A stretch of DNA of 64,000 nt from Serinus canaria (Eukaryota; Chordata; Aves; Passeriformes; Fringillidae). The position numbers were made by a program, and so were the translations under genes. Positions within the stretch are counted from its first letter, which is position 1. Each line of letters starts with the position of its first letter. The stretch lies in assembly GCF_022539315.1 (NCBI RefSeq), contig NC_066313.1, positions 40,213,059-40,277,058 on the forward strand, read 5' to 3'. Under the pieces are notes generated by a model, which was not told where the DNA came from, searched no databases, and saw only the letters and a program-made list of their open reading frames with translations. Positions 1-13,041 of the stretch are shown piece after piece.

Positions 1-2904
1 TGATTCTGTGTTCTCACTGAGTAGCACAAGTTGGATATGCAGGCATTTCTTCCTCCTTGTTTCTTGTCCGTAAACCTCCCCAGACTAGCACAGCTTAGGT
101 GGAATAAAGAGGTTAAAAAGAGTAGGGCTTGATTTATGTTTTTTCTCTCCTTCCACCATTTGGTGCTGCTGTGGCATCACAAACCTTGGCTCTTTGTCTT
201 TTTTTTTTTTAATTAACATAAATGTGATGGCCAGCCCCCAAGCTATGTGATGATTCTTTACATCTGAAAAAACTCATCTGCACACATGACACAAAGTGCC
301 TAGTTCACCTAAAATCACTCCTAGGGTGTATATCAGAGTTACCTCACTCTCAAGATAAAGCCACTAAGCACTAACATAGGCTAGAAACAAACTTAAAGAG
401 GGCACACACCAAAACAGTACTCCCACCATCAGTGACAACTGCTGGCTGGGTTCAGTGGCAGGAGTGTGATTTCCAACCTCACACTGCTGATTTTGGGTAT
501 TCTGAGTGCCACAACTTGGGAGTCAGGAGTCTGTGAGGAGTGAACCAGAGACCCCAAATGCTGTAGAAGCCAGTGATGTAAGGGTGCAGGCTCAGTTCCT
601 GTGCTGGAGACAACAGACCTGACATGAGGCAGCACATCACCCACTGCTTGGAGATGGAGGAGCGGAGTCTGGGGCTCCCTCCTGAGCAGTCCCTTCCTCC
701 TGGTGATCACTGGCAAATACAGTGCTTCCCCTACACAAGACAGCACTATTCTACACCATCCAGCCAGCTGGGATGTCACAGAAAGCACAGGTAGCCCAGT
801 GCTCCCCACAGAAGCCCTGGTGTGACCACAGGGAAATGCATCTTCAGCCTCAACCAGGAGATGCTCCACATGGCTTCACTCACAGGAGCTCCACAGAGTA
901 TCCATTCAGCACAGACAAATACACAACTTTTCTGTTGGATATGTGCAGCAGTGGCACAACAAAACCTACTTTTTAATAGGAAATTCAGCCCCTCATCCAC
1001 ACCACCAACCACCCCCTGACAAATTTCAAGCCTTCATCAAGATGCAGAGAAGTTACAGCTACTCAAAGTCAACACATTTATCAAGATCAGAAATTAAACT
1101 TTTTTCCTCCCTGCTTTATTCCCAGAAATTCCTAACATTTTCTGGTCATAATTTTTCTAAAGAAAATAATTAAAATAATATGGCTTGGAGGACATATTCA
1201 TCTTGGAAAAACTCATCCCAAGCTGTCAAAGTGTAGCATAGTCATCAATCTTGAGGGGGAAAAAAAAAAACAAAGAAAAAGGAGGAAGTGAATGAAGTCT
1301 TCATAAGAGATGTCATTCCTAAGAATGCTCAGTGGGACTGTGAGTGGAGCTGATCTGAGCCAGTCCTTCCTTCCAAGAGACACTGGGTGGTGTTTGGTGG
1401 GTGGTGCAAACCGCCAGCCAGCTCTGGAGTGTGCTGAGTGGTGGCTGCCCTCAGGGGCATGGCGGTCAGCTCTTGAGCTCTCTCTCCAAGCACAGAATTA
1501 GAAGGATAAACTCCAGGCCATATGAGTGAATCGAGTGTAGCTTTAAAAGCAAATGGATATGAGCAATAATCCTACAGATAATTTTTAAGAGCACAGTAAC
1601 TGTTTGTCCAGGAGCTTCCCTGATCCATCTCCACCACAGACCCCCCTCTGCTCTGGTGTCACACAAGGGTTTATCAGCACTCTTCCAAGAAAAGTGCATA
1701 ATTGTGCCATGGCCCATCTCCAGCAATACAGACAGACCCAGTAAGACTCACAATAAAATTCTTATCTCATATCCCACAGAACTGCTTTTTTCTCCTTGTT
1801 CCCTCTCACCCTTCTCTCTACCTATAAACACATGCAACTCATGAGTGTAATCTTGTATGAAATTTAAAAAGTAAGACCACCATGAAGTGCTGATCACATT
1901 ACAACATCCAGATTTTGGAGATTTAGACTGAATAAAATATATGTGCACACATCCACACACATCCCCACAAACTGAGAAGCTGAACATGTACTCCCAAAGA
2001 AGTCACCTTTAACTGAAAATTGCCTTCATATCTTGCTTCCTGCCAGGATATAGTTCTAAATACTGTAAATCTAAGTAGAAAACCCTGCATTACTAACTAA
2101 TATACATCAGTCTCAACTTATTCTACTCCTCAGGCACTTATGCTTTTGCCTTTAAAGGTTAATCATTTAAGAAGACAATATTATAACTTTTCAGAGCATT
2201 GTATATTACAAGAAGTGTTGAAGAAAGAACTTCACTGAAAGCCCTTGACGAAACATTCCTCTGGAAAAAAATCCCAAAATCAATAAAACCTTTGAAGTGT
2301 TGTTTTGAAGTACAACTGGTCTCATTTTCTGATGTGCCAGCATAAAACTGACTTCTGAGCATTTTCTAATGAAAGAAATAAGTAGATATTGTCTTATATT
2401 AAATGAAAGCCATGATAAAATCAGTAGAAAATGTATACGATCTTTTAGATAAATGCAGTTAGCAATTTCAAAAATTAATGACAGAGACAAATTCTTCAAT
2501 TTCATGAGGCTTCTTGAACTCAATGGGTTTGGCATCTACCTGGAATTTTAGATAGAGGGAAGATTTGAGCTTCCTGTTCCCAGGATCCTGACAACTGCCT
2601 TGGAAAGAGAGTTTAAGTGGTCTCTTGGTAGCTCCTGCAGCCTTCCCTGCTTTCCCACCAGTGCTGTTGTGGCTCAGGATGATGATACGCACCCCATGGG
2701 AGAGGGCACACCCAAGCCCACAGCTGCAGCAGACTTGGAAGTCTGTCTGTGCTTAATAAATGTCAGGTTTTAACAGAATGCATCATTATTGTTAATTGTA
2801 CTCAAAGCCCTGGCAGGGCCCATGCCCATATTGCATTTATCAATTTGTACAAAAGCTAACAAGCTTTAGCCTCCACATGTGCAAAAGCAGCCTGTGTACC
2901 TAGC
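1..2904. other. Intronic sequence, no gene recognised
   Basis: AT-rich unique-looking DNA. Positions 429-1020 are somewhat more GC-rich and carry open frames of 65-146 codons on both strands. These overlap one another, several lack an ATG start, and none resembles a known protein. An 11-base A run lies at 1,260-1,270. I see no RNA gene or recognisable transposon here. Confidence 0.6.
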
Positions 2905-3229
2905 ACAACCCCAAGGAAGCTGCAGCAAGATGGGAGTCAGCCTCTTCCTGCAGGCAGCCAGCAACAGGACAAAAGCAAATGGAGTCACACTGCACCAGCA
3001 GAGGTTCAGGTCAGACATCCCTAAGAACTTCTTCATGGAAATGGTTGACAAGCATTGGAACAGACAAGCCAGGGAGGTGGTGGAGTCTTGAACACCCTGG
3101 AGGTGTTCAACAAATGACAAGATGTGGCACTTAGTGTCATTGTCTACTTGACGTGGAGGTGCTCAGTCACAGGTTAGACTTGATCTTGGAGGTTTTTTCC
3201 AACCTTAATGACTCTGTGATTCTATGATT
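2905..3229 (+). mobile_element. CR1 LINE, 3' end fragment
   Basis: Matches the avian CR1 3' end in order: 'CAACAGGACAAAAGC', the stretch around 'CATTGGAACAGACAAGCCAGGGAGGTGGTGGAGTC', 'CTGGAGGTGTTCAA', and the terminal 'CTCTGTGATTCTATGAT'. The 5' truncation near 2,905 is typical of CR1. It lies antisense to PDGFD. No intact coding frame remains. Confidence 0.88.
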
Positions 3230-6187
3230 TGAACCAATGATCTCCTTATCTATTAATTCAACCCTTGAGTGGAGTGCTATAATATCAATGGAATTGTATT
3301 ATCTCAATTGATACTAATCAATAATAAATAATTGCAAAGCCTACAAAGACTGCTGGAGTAATTTGGAACCACTAAATGACAATACTACCTGACAGGGCTG
3401 CAGTAGACTTTGTCATCGTTCCTTATACAAAATATGTTAAATTACAATGAGAAACCGAAGGTGTGCAGCAACATCTACCCATATTTCCAAGAGAATCATA
3501 GCCCTTATGGGATAGTCAGAAGTATCAAAGTAACGTTTTGGCTGATTAAAATTTTACCACATTTTCCCATTGCATTGATGAGAAACGTTATTGATTTAAC
3601 ATGGTGGTTTTAGGCATGTCACTCCCCTAATGCATTTTCATACAACTGTTCCTTTTCTTTTTTCTTTTTGATACCATGATTTTTTATGTGTTAAAGTACC
3701 TTTGTGACATTGCTATTTAAAAGGCACTCCTGGAGTGAAGGTTAAAAGCAGTCAGGAGGGGAGACTTCTTCCATTTTCTCCCAAGCATCCAACAAGAGGT
3801 GAACAATTCACTCTGATCACTTTCAAGGGACCATGGGCAATGCTCACATTGCCCCTAAGCATGGATCACTTCCCTGTTCATGTCTCACACCTCTCACCTC
3901 TGAAGCCACCTGCTGAAGAGCTGCTTCCATTCCTCTTTTGATCTTCAAAATATTTTTTCCTCTTGAAACACATTTCAGCATCACGCCCACACTGCAACGG
4001 TCCGTGCAACCTCAGAATTAAATAATTTTCAGTACACCAATGGGCTGGCAGCATCCACATGTCCATGCCACCCCAGGCTTATGATGATACACAGTGTCCC
4101 TCTGTCCAACCAGACTTGTCTCTCTGACCTTCAGGCAAACACTAATGTCAGCAACTACTAACTTTGCTAAGTTCATTATGCATTGAGTGTTTTTCTTGAA
4201 ATTATTCTTGTTTGTAATCTTGCACTGCATAATGTTATACTCAGGATTCTATTATTTTCAGAATGGTGTGGAAGCAGACTTTGAATACCATTATTACGAA
4301 ACCCGAATAGCCATCTTTATATTTCCTCAATTTGGAGATAAATAATTGCAAATTATAGAGAAGAAACAGATGGGCAATCACAGCAAGCAGAAGCAGACAT
4401 GGTCTCTGTTTAAACTGTCACTGACTCGTGCCACCAGAACACCACTGGTGCCAAAATGAGACAACATCCCACTCTTCCACGAGCTACAGGATTTCATGCA
4501 ACCAGGAAAAATGATAATAACAATGTTGATGTTATAATGAAATCTCAATGTTTCTAAAGAAATATGTCATAATTTCATGACTACTGAAATATTACAGGGC
4601 TAATTTGCAAAAGAGAAGAAGGGTCCATGCACGCAGTCATGGACTTACTAAGATCTCCAGATTCATACAAATGACTTTGTACCTTCAAAATGATCTTTAT
4701 ATGCCTAATCTTTTAATGATCTCTAAATACCTTTTAACAACTTCTGCAACATTAGAGGGTCCTGGTAGGGTTAATGGGAAAAGGCTATTCCGAAGTAAGG
4801 TGAAAGCCCTCTCAATATCTCTTTTCCAGCTTGTCCCTAATAATAGGTCCAGACTGCACTTTTTTTGTGTCTTAAACAATTCTTAAGATATTCCAAATAC
4901 TCAGTCTGATATGTGTGGGTGATAAAAAGGATATCATTGTCTTTCACCCTTTTTCATACTTCTGTGAGGAAAAAAAAGAACTGGCTTGATGCCTTCATTA
5001 ATATTTTTCAGTTCACTAATACATGCTATGAAATACAGCCTCAAGTGAGAGGGAAATTAATGAACTTTCTGAGCCACTGGCAATTAGTTTTGAAAGACCG
5101 CATAGATCTGGTGAGCTCCCAGAAAAAGAGAAAAAGGAAAATGTGGCCTCTGTTTTTCAAAAAGAGAGTTAACAAGTACCTGGAGGGCAAAGCAACGTGC
5201 CTCTTACCCTTCCAAAGGCAGGCAGCTGAGTCCCCAGCCCTCTACTTAACCTAGAGGGTGAACATGCTATTTGGGTGTCATATTGAAAAAGCATCAAAAG
5301 AACAGAAAATTGACCAACTATACTTGGGACAGTGACCAAACTGTGACATGGAAGAACAGCATTTTTCTGCATCACGACTGCTTTTGCAAAAGCAATAAAG
5401 CATGTGGAAGTTCACTTTCAATGTAGAAAATCACATCCAAGGAGACAGTACTATATCCCCAAAAGAAGTGCTCCACATAAAGTATTTGGCTTTCTTTTTA
5501 ACCCATTTAATAATTTACAAAGAAAGACTACCAACGAACACCTAATCAGAATTTTACCTCCTTGAGTTACAAAAACCAGCAAGTCTGTCATTGCAAGCCA
5601 TCTGTTAGACACAGCTGGCAACTCCTCTGCTTATAAATCTGACGCTGCCTTTTACGAGCCCTTGCTGAAGTCATGATGATGAGGTTGTTACTTCATAACT
5701 GAATAATGCAGTTTTATAGCTTGTAAATTCCCTGCTGAATGGCTTGAGGTGAACTTGTGGAAAGCAGAGGGAGACAGAATGGCTGAAGAAGACAACTGCT
5801 GCAGAAATCTGCCATCCCACTGCCCAGAGGCAACTTCATGTTTTTTCTCACCAAAGGCTGAGTCTGCAGCTTGAGAACGAACTAGAACTCTGAAAAATAT
5901 TTCAGGATGCAAGGCAAAAATGGTGCAATGTGTTTTGTCCCTGTTTTCTGCATTGGTTTGAGAGTAGGAAGAGAGGATTCAGAGGCTGTGCTGTGTTTGG
6001 CTCATCAAATAACATCTTGCTCTCCAAATTTATTTCTGTTTTATTTCTGAGCTACAAACCCAAAATTTTTGCAGGTCGGGTCTGGGCTTCTAGAACTTCT
6101 TGGATTGTAAAACCACACTACTACATACAATTTCTGTTCAGAATAGAAAATGAGGATTCTGGAAAAAATAATAGCAGAGAAACTCAA

Positions 6188-6247
6188 ATTATTTATAAAT
6201 ATTTTATAAATATTTATTTATAAATAATTATTTATAAATATTATAAA
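6188..6247. repeat. AT-only tract with nested palindromes
   Basis: Sixty bases without any C and with one G, at the right edge. ATTTATAAAT-type palindromes recur, and TTATTTATAAATATT occurs twice in near-identical form (about 6,189-6,203 and 6,228-6,242). The tract could extrude as cruciforms or act as an easily melted element. Confidence 0.8.
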
Positions 6248-7000
6248 GAAAAATAAGTGCTTTATTGCAAAAGATAAAGAAGTGAAACTGCAATACAGCA
6301 TTGCAGTAGAGAAATGCATGAAATTGAATGAAACACTACAGCATAAGAGGGAGAAGAATTCACAGAGAAACACAGCAAAGAAAATTATTACAAAGCATAA
6401 AAGATTAAACTATATTTCTATGCTACACGTTAACCCCTAAGGTACTTAAGTGTATATATTTGCAGACAGTATGCCTAAACAAGAGTCTGGAGAAAATTAT
6501 TTCTGCCAATGAAAGGCAGATTCTTGTCACCAGTGCTGAAGTAGCCATTTTATTTTCTGCCAAACTACAGACTGCTTTGAAAGAAAAGAGGTTTCGTTTT
6601 TATTATGAGGACTCTAAACCAGTTACAGCTGTGCAACAAAACAGATGTGGGACTGCAAAAGTGGAGCAAAGTTCACTGGATCAAATGTAAAGGAAATAAT
6701 TATGATACAATACACTATTCTGGAACCTGAAGTCAGTGCAGAAATGCTGACTCCTTTAATGTGGGTTCCCCCTTCCCAATCCCATGATCTGCTGACAAAT
6801 GCCAGCACTGTTGAATTGCATTTCCCCGTTCCTGAAAGGCACTGATGCTGCTCCTGCTGCTGGGATGGTCTGAATTTTAATGTTGCCCTTTCACAAGATT
6901 CTTATGATGGTGTCCTGCACTTCCCTCACATAATTTCCTTCACCTTTTTCATTTCCTACAGTCAAATTGAATACCTGCAAACAGAGGAAAAGCACTCTTC

Positions 7001-7031
7001 CTTTTCCATTTTCCATTTTCTATTTTCCATT
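7001..7031. repeat. Short tandem repeat, 7-8 bp unit (TTTTCCA-like)
   Basis: About four imperfect copies of a TTTTCCA/TTTTCTA unit in 31 bases. No other function visible. Confidence 0.75.
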
Positions 7032-9934
7032 ATCTTGTTGGGTATACCCCATATATTATATAGAATACTCATTCACTGTGTAATCAGAGTACTTATTCAC
7101 AGTCAACACTCCAGGAGTCATCAGAGCTCAAGGGAACATATTGGAGCTATCTTTAAATTATCTATCTCAGTATTGATAGCAGGGTAGCTATCATAGCACA
7201 CAGCACATCACAGCATGCTGAGTATTGCAGCTCCTTGAAACTTACTGCAGGTATTTCTAAGAGAGCTACAACCTCAGCAGCATTTGTAATGAGGGCTTCT
7301 TCTATTTTTTTTCCATATTTACTGTAACTATTTTGGGTTTACAAATGAAGAAGGGAGAATAATGAAATAATGAGAAGAAAGGATGAAAACCAACATGAAT
7401 TAGCTGAAGGGAGGAAACAAAAAACCAGGCTTTTTCATCCCTTAAGTCATTCAGGTTATTAAGTACTTTTTTTACCCTATTACCAGGTAAAACAATCTTT
7501 TGGCCTAGACCTGCTGAAATTGAAGTAAACAACTAAAAATTAAAAAAACCCAAAAAACACCAAAAAACCAAACAAAATGAACGGGATTACAATATCAGCT
7601 TGAGCGACTTCCCAGGGTTGGGAACTACATAGAAATGTGATAACAAATGATAGGAAGTTTGGGAAGTCATTACTTTTACTAAAACTCAGAACTCTAAAAG
7701 AAGTTAAATTTGCAGTTATGTAATGGACTCTTAACACATTTACTTAAATTCTCCCAGAAGACCAAGAAAGCATACTCTTGCTTTCAGGTGAGAGAGGGAT
7801 GACTTTTCAGGTGAGTAGAATGAATAGATATGAGGGAGGCCCTCAGGTATGATGCAAGAAACATCTAAGACTATTTGTTTCTTCAAGATAAGCTCACTTC
7901 CAAGCGATTTGTTCTGGGAAATTGCCCACATCTGGAAATTCATATCGGGCATCATGTACACAACAGAAAGAATATCAGTGAACTGACAGCACAACTTGCA
8001 AAACAAACTTTGAAATTTCTTACTGGTCAGCCTTGTTTGACTTAAACCACTATCTCAGCAACCCAGTGTTCTGGGTCAGAGATCTTCACCCAAGGGAGTA
8101 TACATAGGCAAATGAGCTGTCAGTCAGTTCCTTCTCCTCCTGTTTTGAGACCTTTGATCTAGCTACTTTTCTTAAAGAATATCCCTACAGATGCATTTTC
8201 AATATCTCAGTTACCTCATACTCATTTTCACCCAGGTTGTTTCCTTAGCTAGATAACTTTTAGATCCATATGTTATGAAGTCAAGAATTAATAGAGTATA
8301 TTATGAAATATCTGGAAGACTTCAATAATGCTACTGGAAAGAGTTGTTTGAATTATATTTCAAAACTTGCACAAAGCTTCAAAACTTGTGTAAATCTGTA
8401 TTAAACAGAAAACTCTTCTCATTCCATTGGATTACCACATGTCACAGGTCTTGTGCAACTGAAGTAGAGATATGGAATAAAAATGAGCCCAAAAGCCAAA
8501 GTCTATCATAAAAGATTTAGTTTGAAAAAAAAATACTGCTATAAATACCCATGAAAAGCATTCCTGGCAAGTACTCACCAGAAGGAGTGCCACAGATCTA
8601 GGAAGAGATACCAAAGATGAATGTTGAAGCCTAATTTTTGAAGAGATATCAGTTTTTTAATCTCTGTAGCCTCTAGACACAGAAAGTGAATTTGATAATG
8701 TAAAAAGATGGTCATCAAAAGCTTGGACAGTCATAAAAATGTTCTGGGGGAAAGGGATAATAATGAATAACACAATATTCCATGCTGTCCTATGGTCTGT
8801 ACAGCTCCTTATCAATAAAAAATTTACTTACCTAAACACATCCAGGGCATATATTCTCCCCAGCTTGAACAAAGCCACTCAAGTGAGGTTCATGAGTGTA
8901 GACAAATGCAGAAAAAGGCAGGATTATGTTATTCACTGCAATTCTTTATTTATGAACTATGCTAATAACATTTACTTGTGATAAAAAAAAAAACAATGGA
9001 ACTATCTACATAGATGGTTAGTGGTTAGCTTTTTAATATAAAATTATCTTTCCCTTTTGGGGAAATTAGTCTTTTTTACAATAATGCAGCATATTCATGG
9101 GTGACTATGTCCTCAGAGAACAGTAACATTAGAAATAATTATGAACCATCTTAATTCATTAAAGCTGGTTTTCCACCCACTTAAGTTTTTAATCTATTGC
9201 TATGCTAGCCAACTGAAAAGTGACACACTGACAGTAAGGAACTGATTATATCACCACCAGCACTTTCTGAAAAAGCAAGAGCCAAACATTGCCTTGTCCT
9301 TGGGCAAGAATTCAAGAATTAGGAAAAAAAGTCAAACTAAACCTGGTAAAAGCAGTATCAGATGAAAGACTTGAGGTATTTGTGTACTAATGTCTCTTCC
9401 CAAAGCCCAGTTTCAGGAAGACATGTTCATACTAGCTACAGGTAACAGGCTAGGAAGAGATCATTGTGACAAGCACACACAAAAGACAACAGAACCAACT
9501 TAATCTCTCTGCAATGAGAGGGAACAAAGAAAGACATGATTTCCTTCTGTCTTTAATTTTGGCTTATCTTTAAAAAGCCTTTTCAGAAAGAATGGTGTTC
9601 ACATGCTCCATATTCAAGGCCACGTTGTCTCCAAATAATGTTAAAAATTTTGGCCAGGACTGTGGCTCTGCTTCCCCAAGTGCCACTGCACAGAAATACA
9701 GGATAATACTTAGTGGATGAGAGAAGTAATGTTCATGCAAGGCACCTACAAAAACAGAGAAGGCCACAACACAAATCTGCTGGACCAAGACTTGTGGGGA
9801 GTGGTGCTATGAATTTTCATCCATTGAAGAAAAATAAAAAAGTAATGAATAAAAGATACCAGTGGCTCAGGGAAATGTAACTCATTTCACAGCCAAACTT
9901 TAAAACCCCTATGTCTGAGGATTATTTAGTTATG

Positions 9935-11515
9935 TCAGCTCTGCTGGAGCTGATCTTCATCAACAAGGACTGATCAGAAATGTGAAGGCTGGGGGCAGTC
10001 TTGGCTGCAGGACCATGAAATGGTAAAAGTGAGGCTCCTGAGAAGATGGAACATGGCAAACAGTATGATCACAACCCTGGACTTTGAGAGAATCAACTTT
10101 GGCCTGTTAGGGGATCTGCCTGGAAGAACTTCACAGGATGTCAGCCTGGAGCAAAGAGCTATCCAAGAGCTGGCTGACTTTCAAGGATCACCTCCTCCAA
10201 GCTCAAAATTAGTCCATTCCTAAAAATCAGGAAGTCAAATGCAGGTGGCAGGCAGCCTCCTCTCTTCCTTGTGCTCTTGCTGCTCAAACACAAAAAGGAA
10301 GAGTGCAAGAGGTGGAAGCAAGGACAGACGAAATGCTGAAACAGCTTGAATGTGCAGGAACAGGGCTGTGAAAAACTAAATCCAATCTGGAGTTTAATCT
10401 CATTACAGGCAACAGCAAAAGCTTCCACAAGTATATCCACAACATAAAAGCTATGGAAAATGCAACCCTACTTCTAAATGGGAATTGAGATCTGCTAACG
10501 AAGGACAAGGAAACAACTGCATTTTCTAGCTATAAACAGATGAAGCATAGTCTAGGTAAGTGGACAGTGAGTGTGACTGAAAACTGTCAAGCTCACAGGG
10601 CTGTGGTCAGTGACATGAAAACCAGACCAGCCTGAGAGCCAGTCACCAGCGGTGCACCCTAGAGTTCGTACTGGCATCTACTAAATACTGCCTAGTATCC
10701 TCATTAGTCACATAGACGATGGAGGAGAGCACACCGGAAAGTTTGCAGATGATACAAAATTGGGAGGAGTGGCTGATATATCATATAGATTTACTGCCAC
10801 TCAGAGAGACCTCAAAAATGGAGAAATTGGCTGACAAGGACCCCATGAAGTTTACTAAGAACCTGTGAGGGAATAAAGCCAAGGACCAGACAGACCAACC
10901 AACTGAAAAGCAGCTCTTCAGAGAAGGTCCTGGTGAGCACCTAGTTCAAATAAGCCAGCAGTGTGTCCCTGTGACAAAGGCCAGCAGCTCCATCGGGCAC
11001 AGCATGCCAGCAGGTGGCCCTGCCCCTCTGCACAGCACTGCTGAGACACATCTGGAGTGCTGTGCCCACTTCTGGGGTCCTGAGCTTGAGGGAGACATGG
11101 ACATACTGAGAGAATCCAGCAAAGGTACACAAAGATGATTATGGTTTGGAGCACCTGTCTTATGATGAGAGGCTGTAAGAGCTGGTTCTGCTCAGCCTAG
11201 AGAAGGAAAGGTTCTTATCAATGAATGTAAATACCTGATGGGGGCGTAAAGAAGATGGAGCTAGAATCAAAGAAAAAGAGGTAATGGGCACAAACTGAAA
11301 TGCATGGAACTTCATTTAGACATCATAAAAAACCTTAGTCTCAAGAATGGTCAAATTTTATAAAGGGCTGTCCACAGAAAGGGCGGAGTTTTATCTTTAT
11401 GGATATTCAAAATGCAGGTTACAGCCCTAGGTCATCTGCTCCAGCTGACATTGCTTTGAATGGTCTTGATGATTTTCAGAGGTGCCTTTTGACCTCAGTT
11501 ATCCTGTGACTGCAA
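9935..11515 (+). mobile_element. CR1 LINE, ORF2 linker, partial reverse transcriptase and 3'UTR, internally deleted
   Basis: Conceptual translation follows CR1 ORF2 across frameshifts and stops. At 9,940-10,240 there is a LLELIFINKD-like piece, then EMVK, ITTLDF and SSKLK. At 10,380-10,510 come NLEFNLI, KSFHKYI and LLTKDKET, the linker between endonuclease and reverse transcriptase. The RT core is largely missing. Sequence resumes near 10,690 with FADDTKLGGVAD at about 10,742-10,777, then the C-terminal part and 3'UTR, ending with a degraded terminus near 11,515. Same strand throughout, so one decayed insertion is likelier than two. Confidence 0.8.
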
Positions 11516-12923
11516 TTCTGTTTCTCCTAGTATCCTGACAGTTGCTTTCCTACAGTGTAAAAATACACAGCATTTTAAGGGCACAAAAGCACCAAGGGCA
11601 TACATGTTTGCACACACACGAGCAGTTTACACAAGCAGAATAGCAGATGCCTTTACAAGCTTGCAATACTGTGTGGAAGTTGTACCACAACCTCTGTACT
11701 TCTGCCAAGAGAGAGAGCTGACCCAAGTTCTTACACAGCAGAAAAGCAGAGTCTTCATCATTTTTCAATCAAATGAAAAGAGAGAAAGTGTGATGAGCAT
11801 GCCGCACAGATCAGGAATGTTGGGAAGCAAGCGCCAGCCATCAAACCACATCTGTACTCCTGGTGTATCATTTTACACTGCTCACGGCTGGAATGTGCTG
11901 CAGCAGCATGGCCCAATTGGCAGCTGGAGTGTCAAACCCAGTGCCTACATTCAGCTGGCTGCTTTTCCCGGGGCAGGACAAAGAATGGCTGACTGAGCAG
12001 CCAACCCTCCTTCCACGCCAGCTCCCAGGCCTCTGGGCTCCTTTGCCTGGCTCTGAGGGAGCAGATGGGAAGAGTTTGCTATTTCTGGCAGTGAGAGAGA
12101 GGGGGAATAATCTTTGGCTGTCCATGGGGTGGGAAGCATATCTAAGGAGGTAAAAGGCATCAGCCTGCTGCTGCCTTGGGGTGGTGGGGAAGGCAGGCTC
12201 TTGTGCAGAAGTGTGGATATGGGAAGATGCTGTTAGAAGAGTTGCTGGCGTTTCAGGTGGAGAAACAGGGAGTGGCCCTCTCTGGAATAACACGGACCAG
12301 ATCCAGCTGTTGAGATCACTCTGCACAAGTGCATCTCCATAAATTCCTTCTAACAGCACTAGTGATGAAAGGCCTTGTTTACCCTATCACAGTCCTGTAC
12401 TATTTAATCTCCCACCTTCCCACTTCAGGTGTGAGCACATCACTGCCCTGCCCTGATCAATGCCCAGCTTCTCTGCTACATGCACAATTGCAGCCACTCT
12501 GCCGTGCAATCATGCATGCAAGATCACAAGGATGGAGGTACCAGTCTGGCAGGCCTCTTCCAAACCTGCACATTCCTTCCTTACATACTCACTTCTTTGA
12601 CATGACATTGCTTAAGCACCTTTAGTGCTTTGCCTGAATCCTGTAAACAGGAAGATTCCTGTAAATATGAAGAAGAGGCATTTGCTTTTTCTCTAACAAT
12701 TAATAACTTTTACTGGCAGTTTCCTGTTCCTCTCAAGTAAAATTTTCAGGTTAAGTTTACTTTAATATAGCTATGAAAAATTATGAGGTAATTTTCTGCC
12801 AATGCATACAACCTTATCTAGATACACGGACATATGAAGTATCAGACAGAAGGGACACAGCATTAGAATTCATATTAAAATATAGTTAGTAACTTGATTA
12901 ACCCAAGAGAGAATGTTTTGGAC

Positions 12924-12961
12924 ATGGAAAATCAGGAGGAAAATGGAAAATCAGGAGAAAA
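12924..12961. repeat. Tandem duplication, 2 x 19 bp
   Basis: ATGGAAAATCAGGAGGAAA (12,924-12,942) is followed at once by a second copy with one substitution (12,943-12,961). A replication-slippage duplication is the simplest reading. Confidence 0.9.
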
Positions 12962-13005
12962 ATGTATTTGAAGTTCAGATTCTACACACTCACTGGGCCC
13001 ACCCC

Positions 13006-13041
13006 AACCTCATCACTCCTAGGAACCTCATCACTCCTAGG
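13006..13041. repeat. Tandem duplication, 2 x 18 bp
   Basis: AACCTCATCACTCCTAGG occurs at 13,006-13,023 and again, identical, at 13,024-13,041. It lies only 45 bases from the 19-bp duplication at 12,924. The perfect identity suggests a recent event. Confidence 0.92.

Larger units (their letters stand above)
3230..9934. other. Intronic sequence, no gene recognised
   Basis: About 6.7 kb of AT-rich DNA with only short, overlapping open frames (113 codons at most). It contains the AT-only tract at 6,188-6,247, a (TTTTCCA)-like short tandem repeat at 7,001-7,031, an A/C-rich stretch at 7,538-7,575 and an 11-base A run at 8,983-8,993. I recognise no transposon or RNA gene. Confidence 0.6.

Noticed and set aside
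1..10. TGATTCTGTG at the very start of the window, similar to a CR1 terminus
   Set aside because: Only ten bases are visible; cannot be told from chance without upstream sequence.
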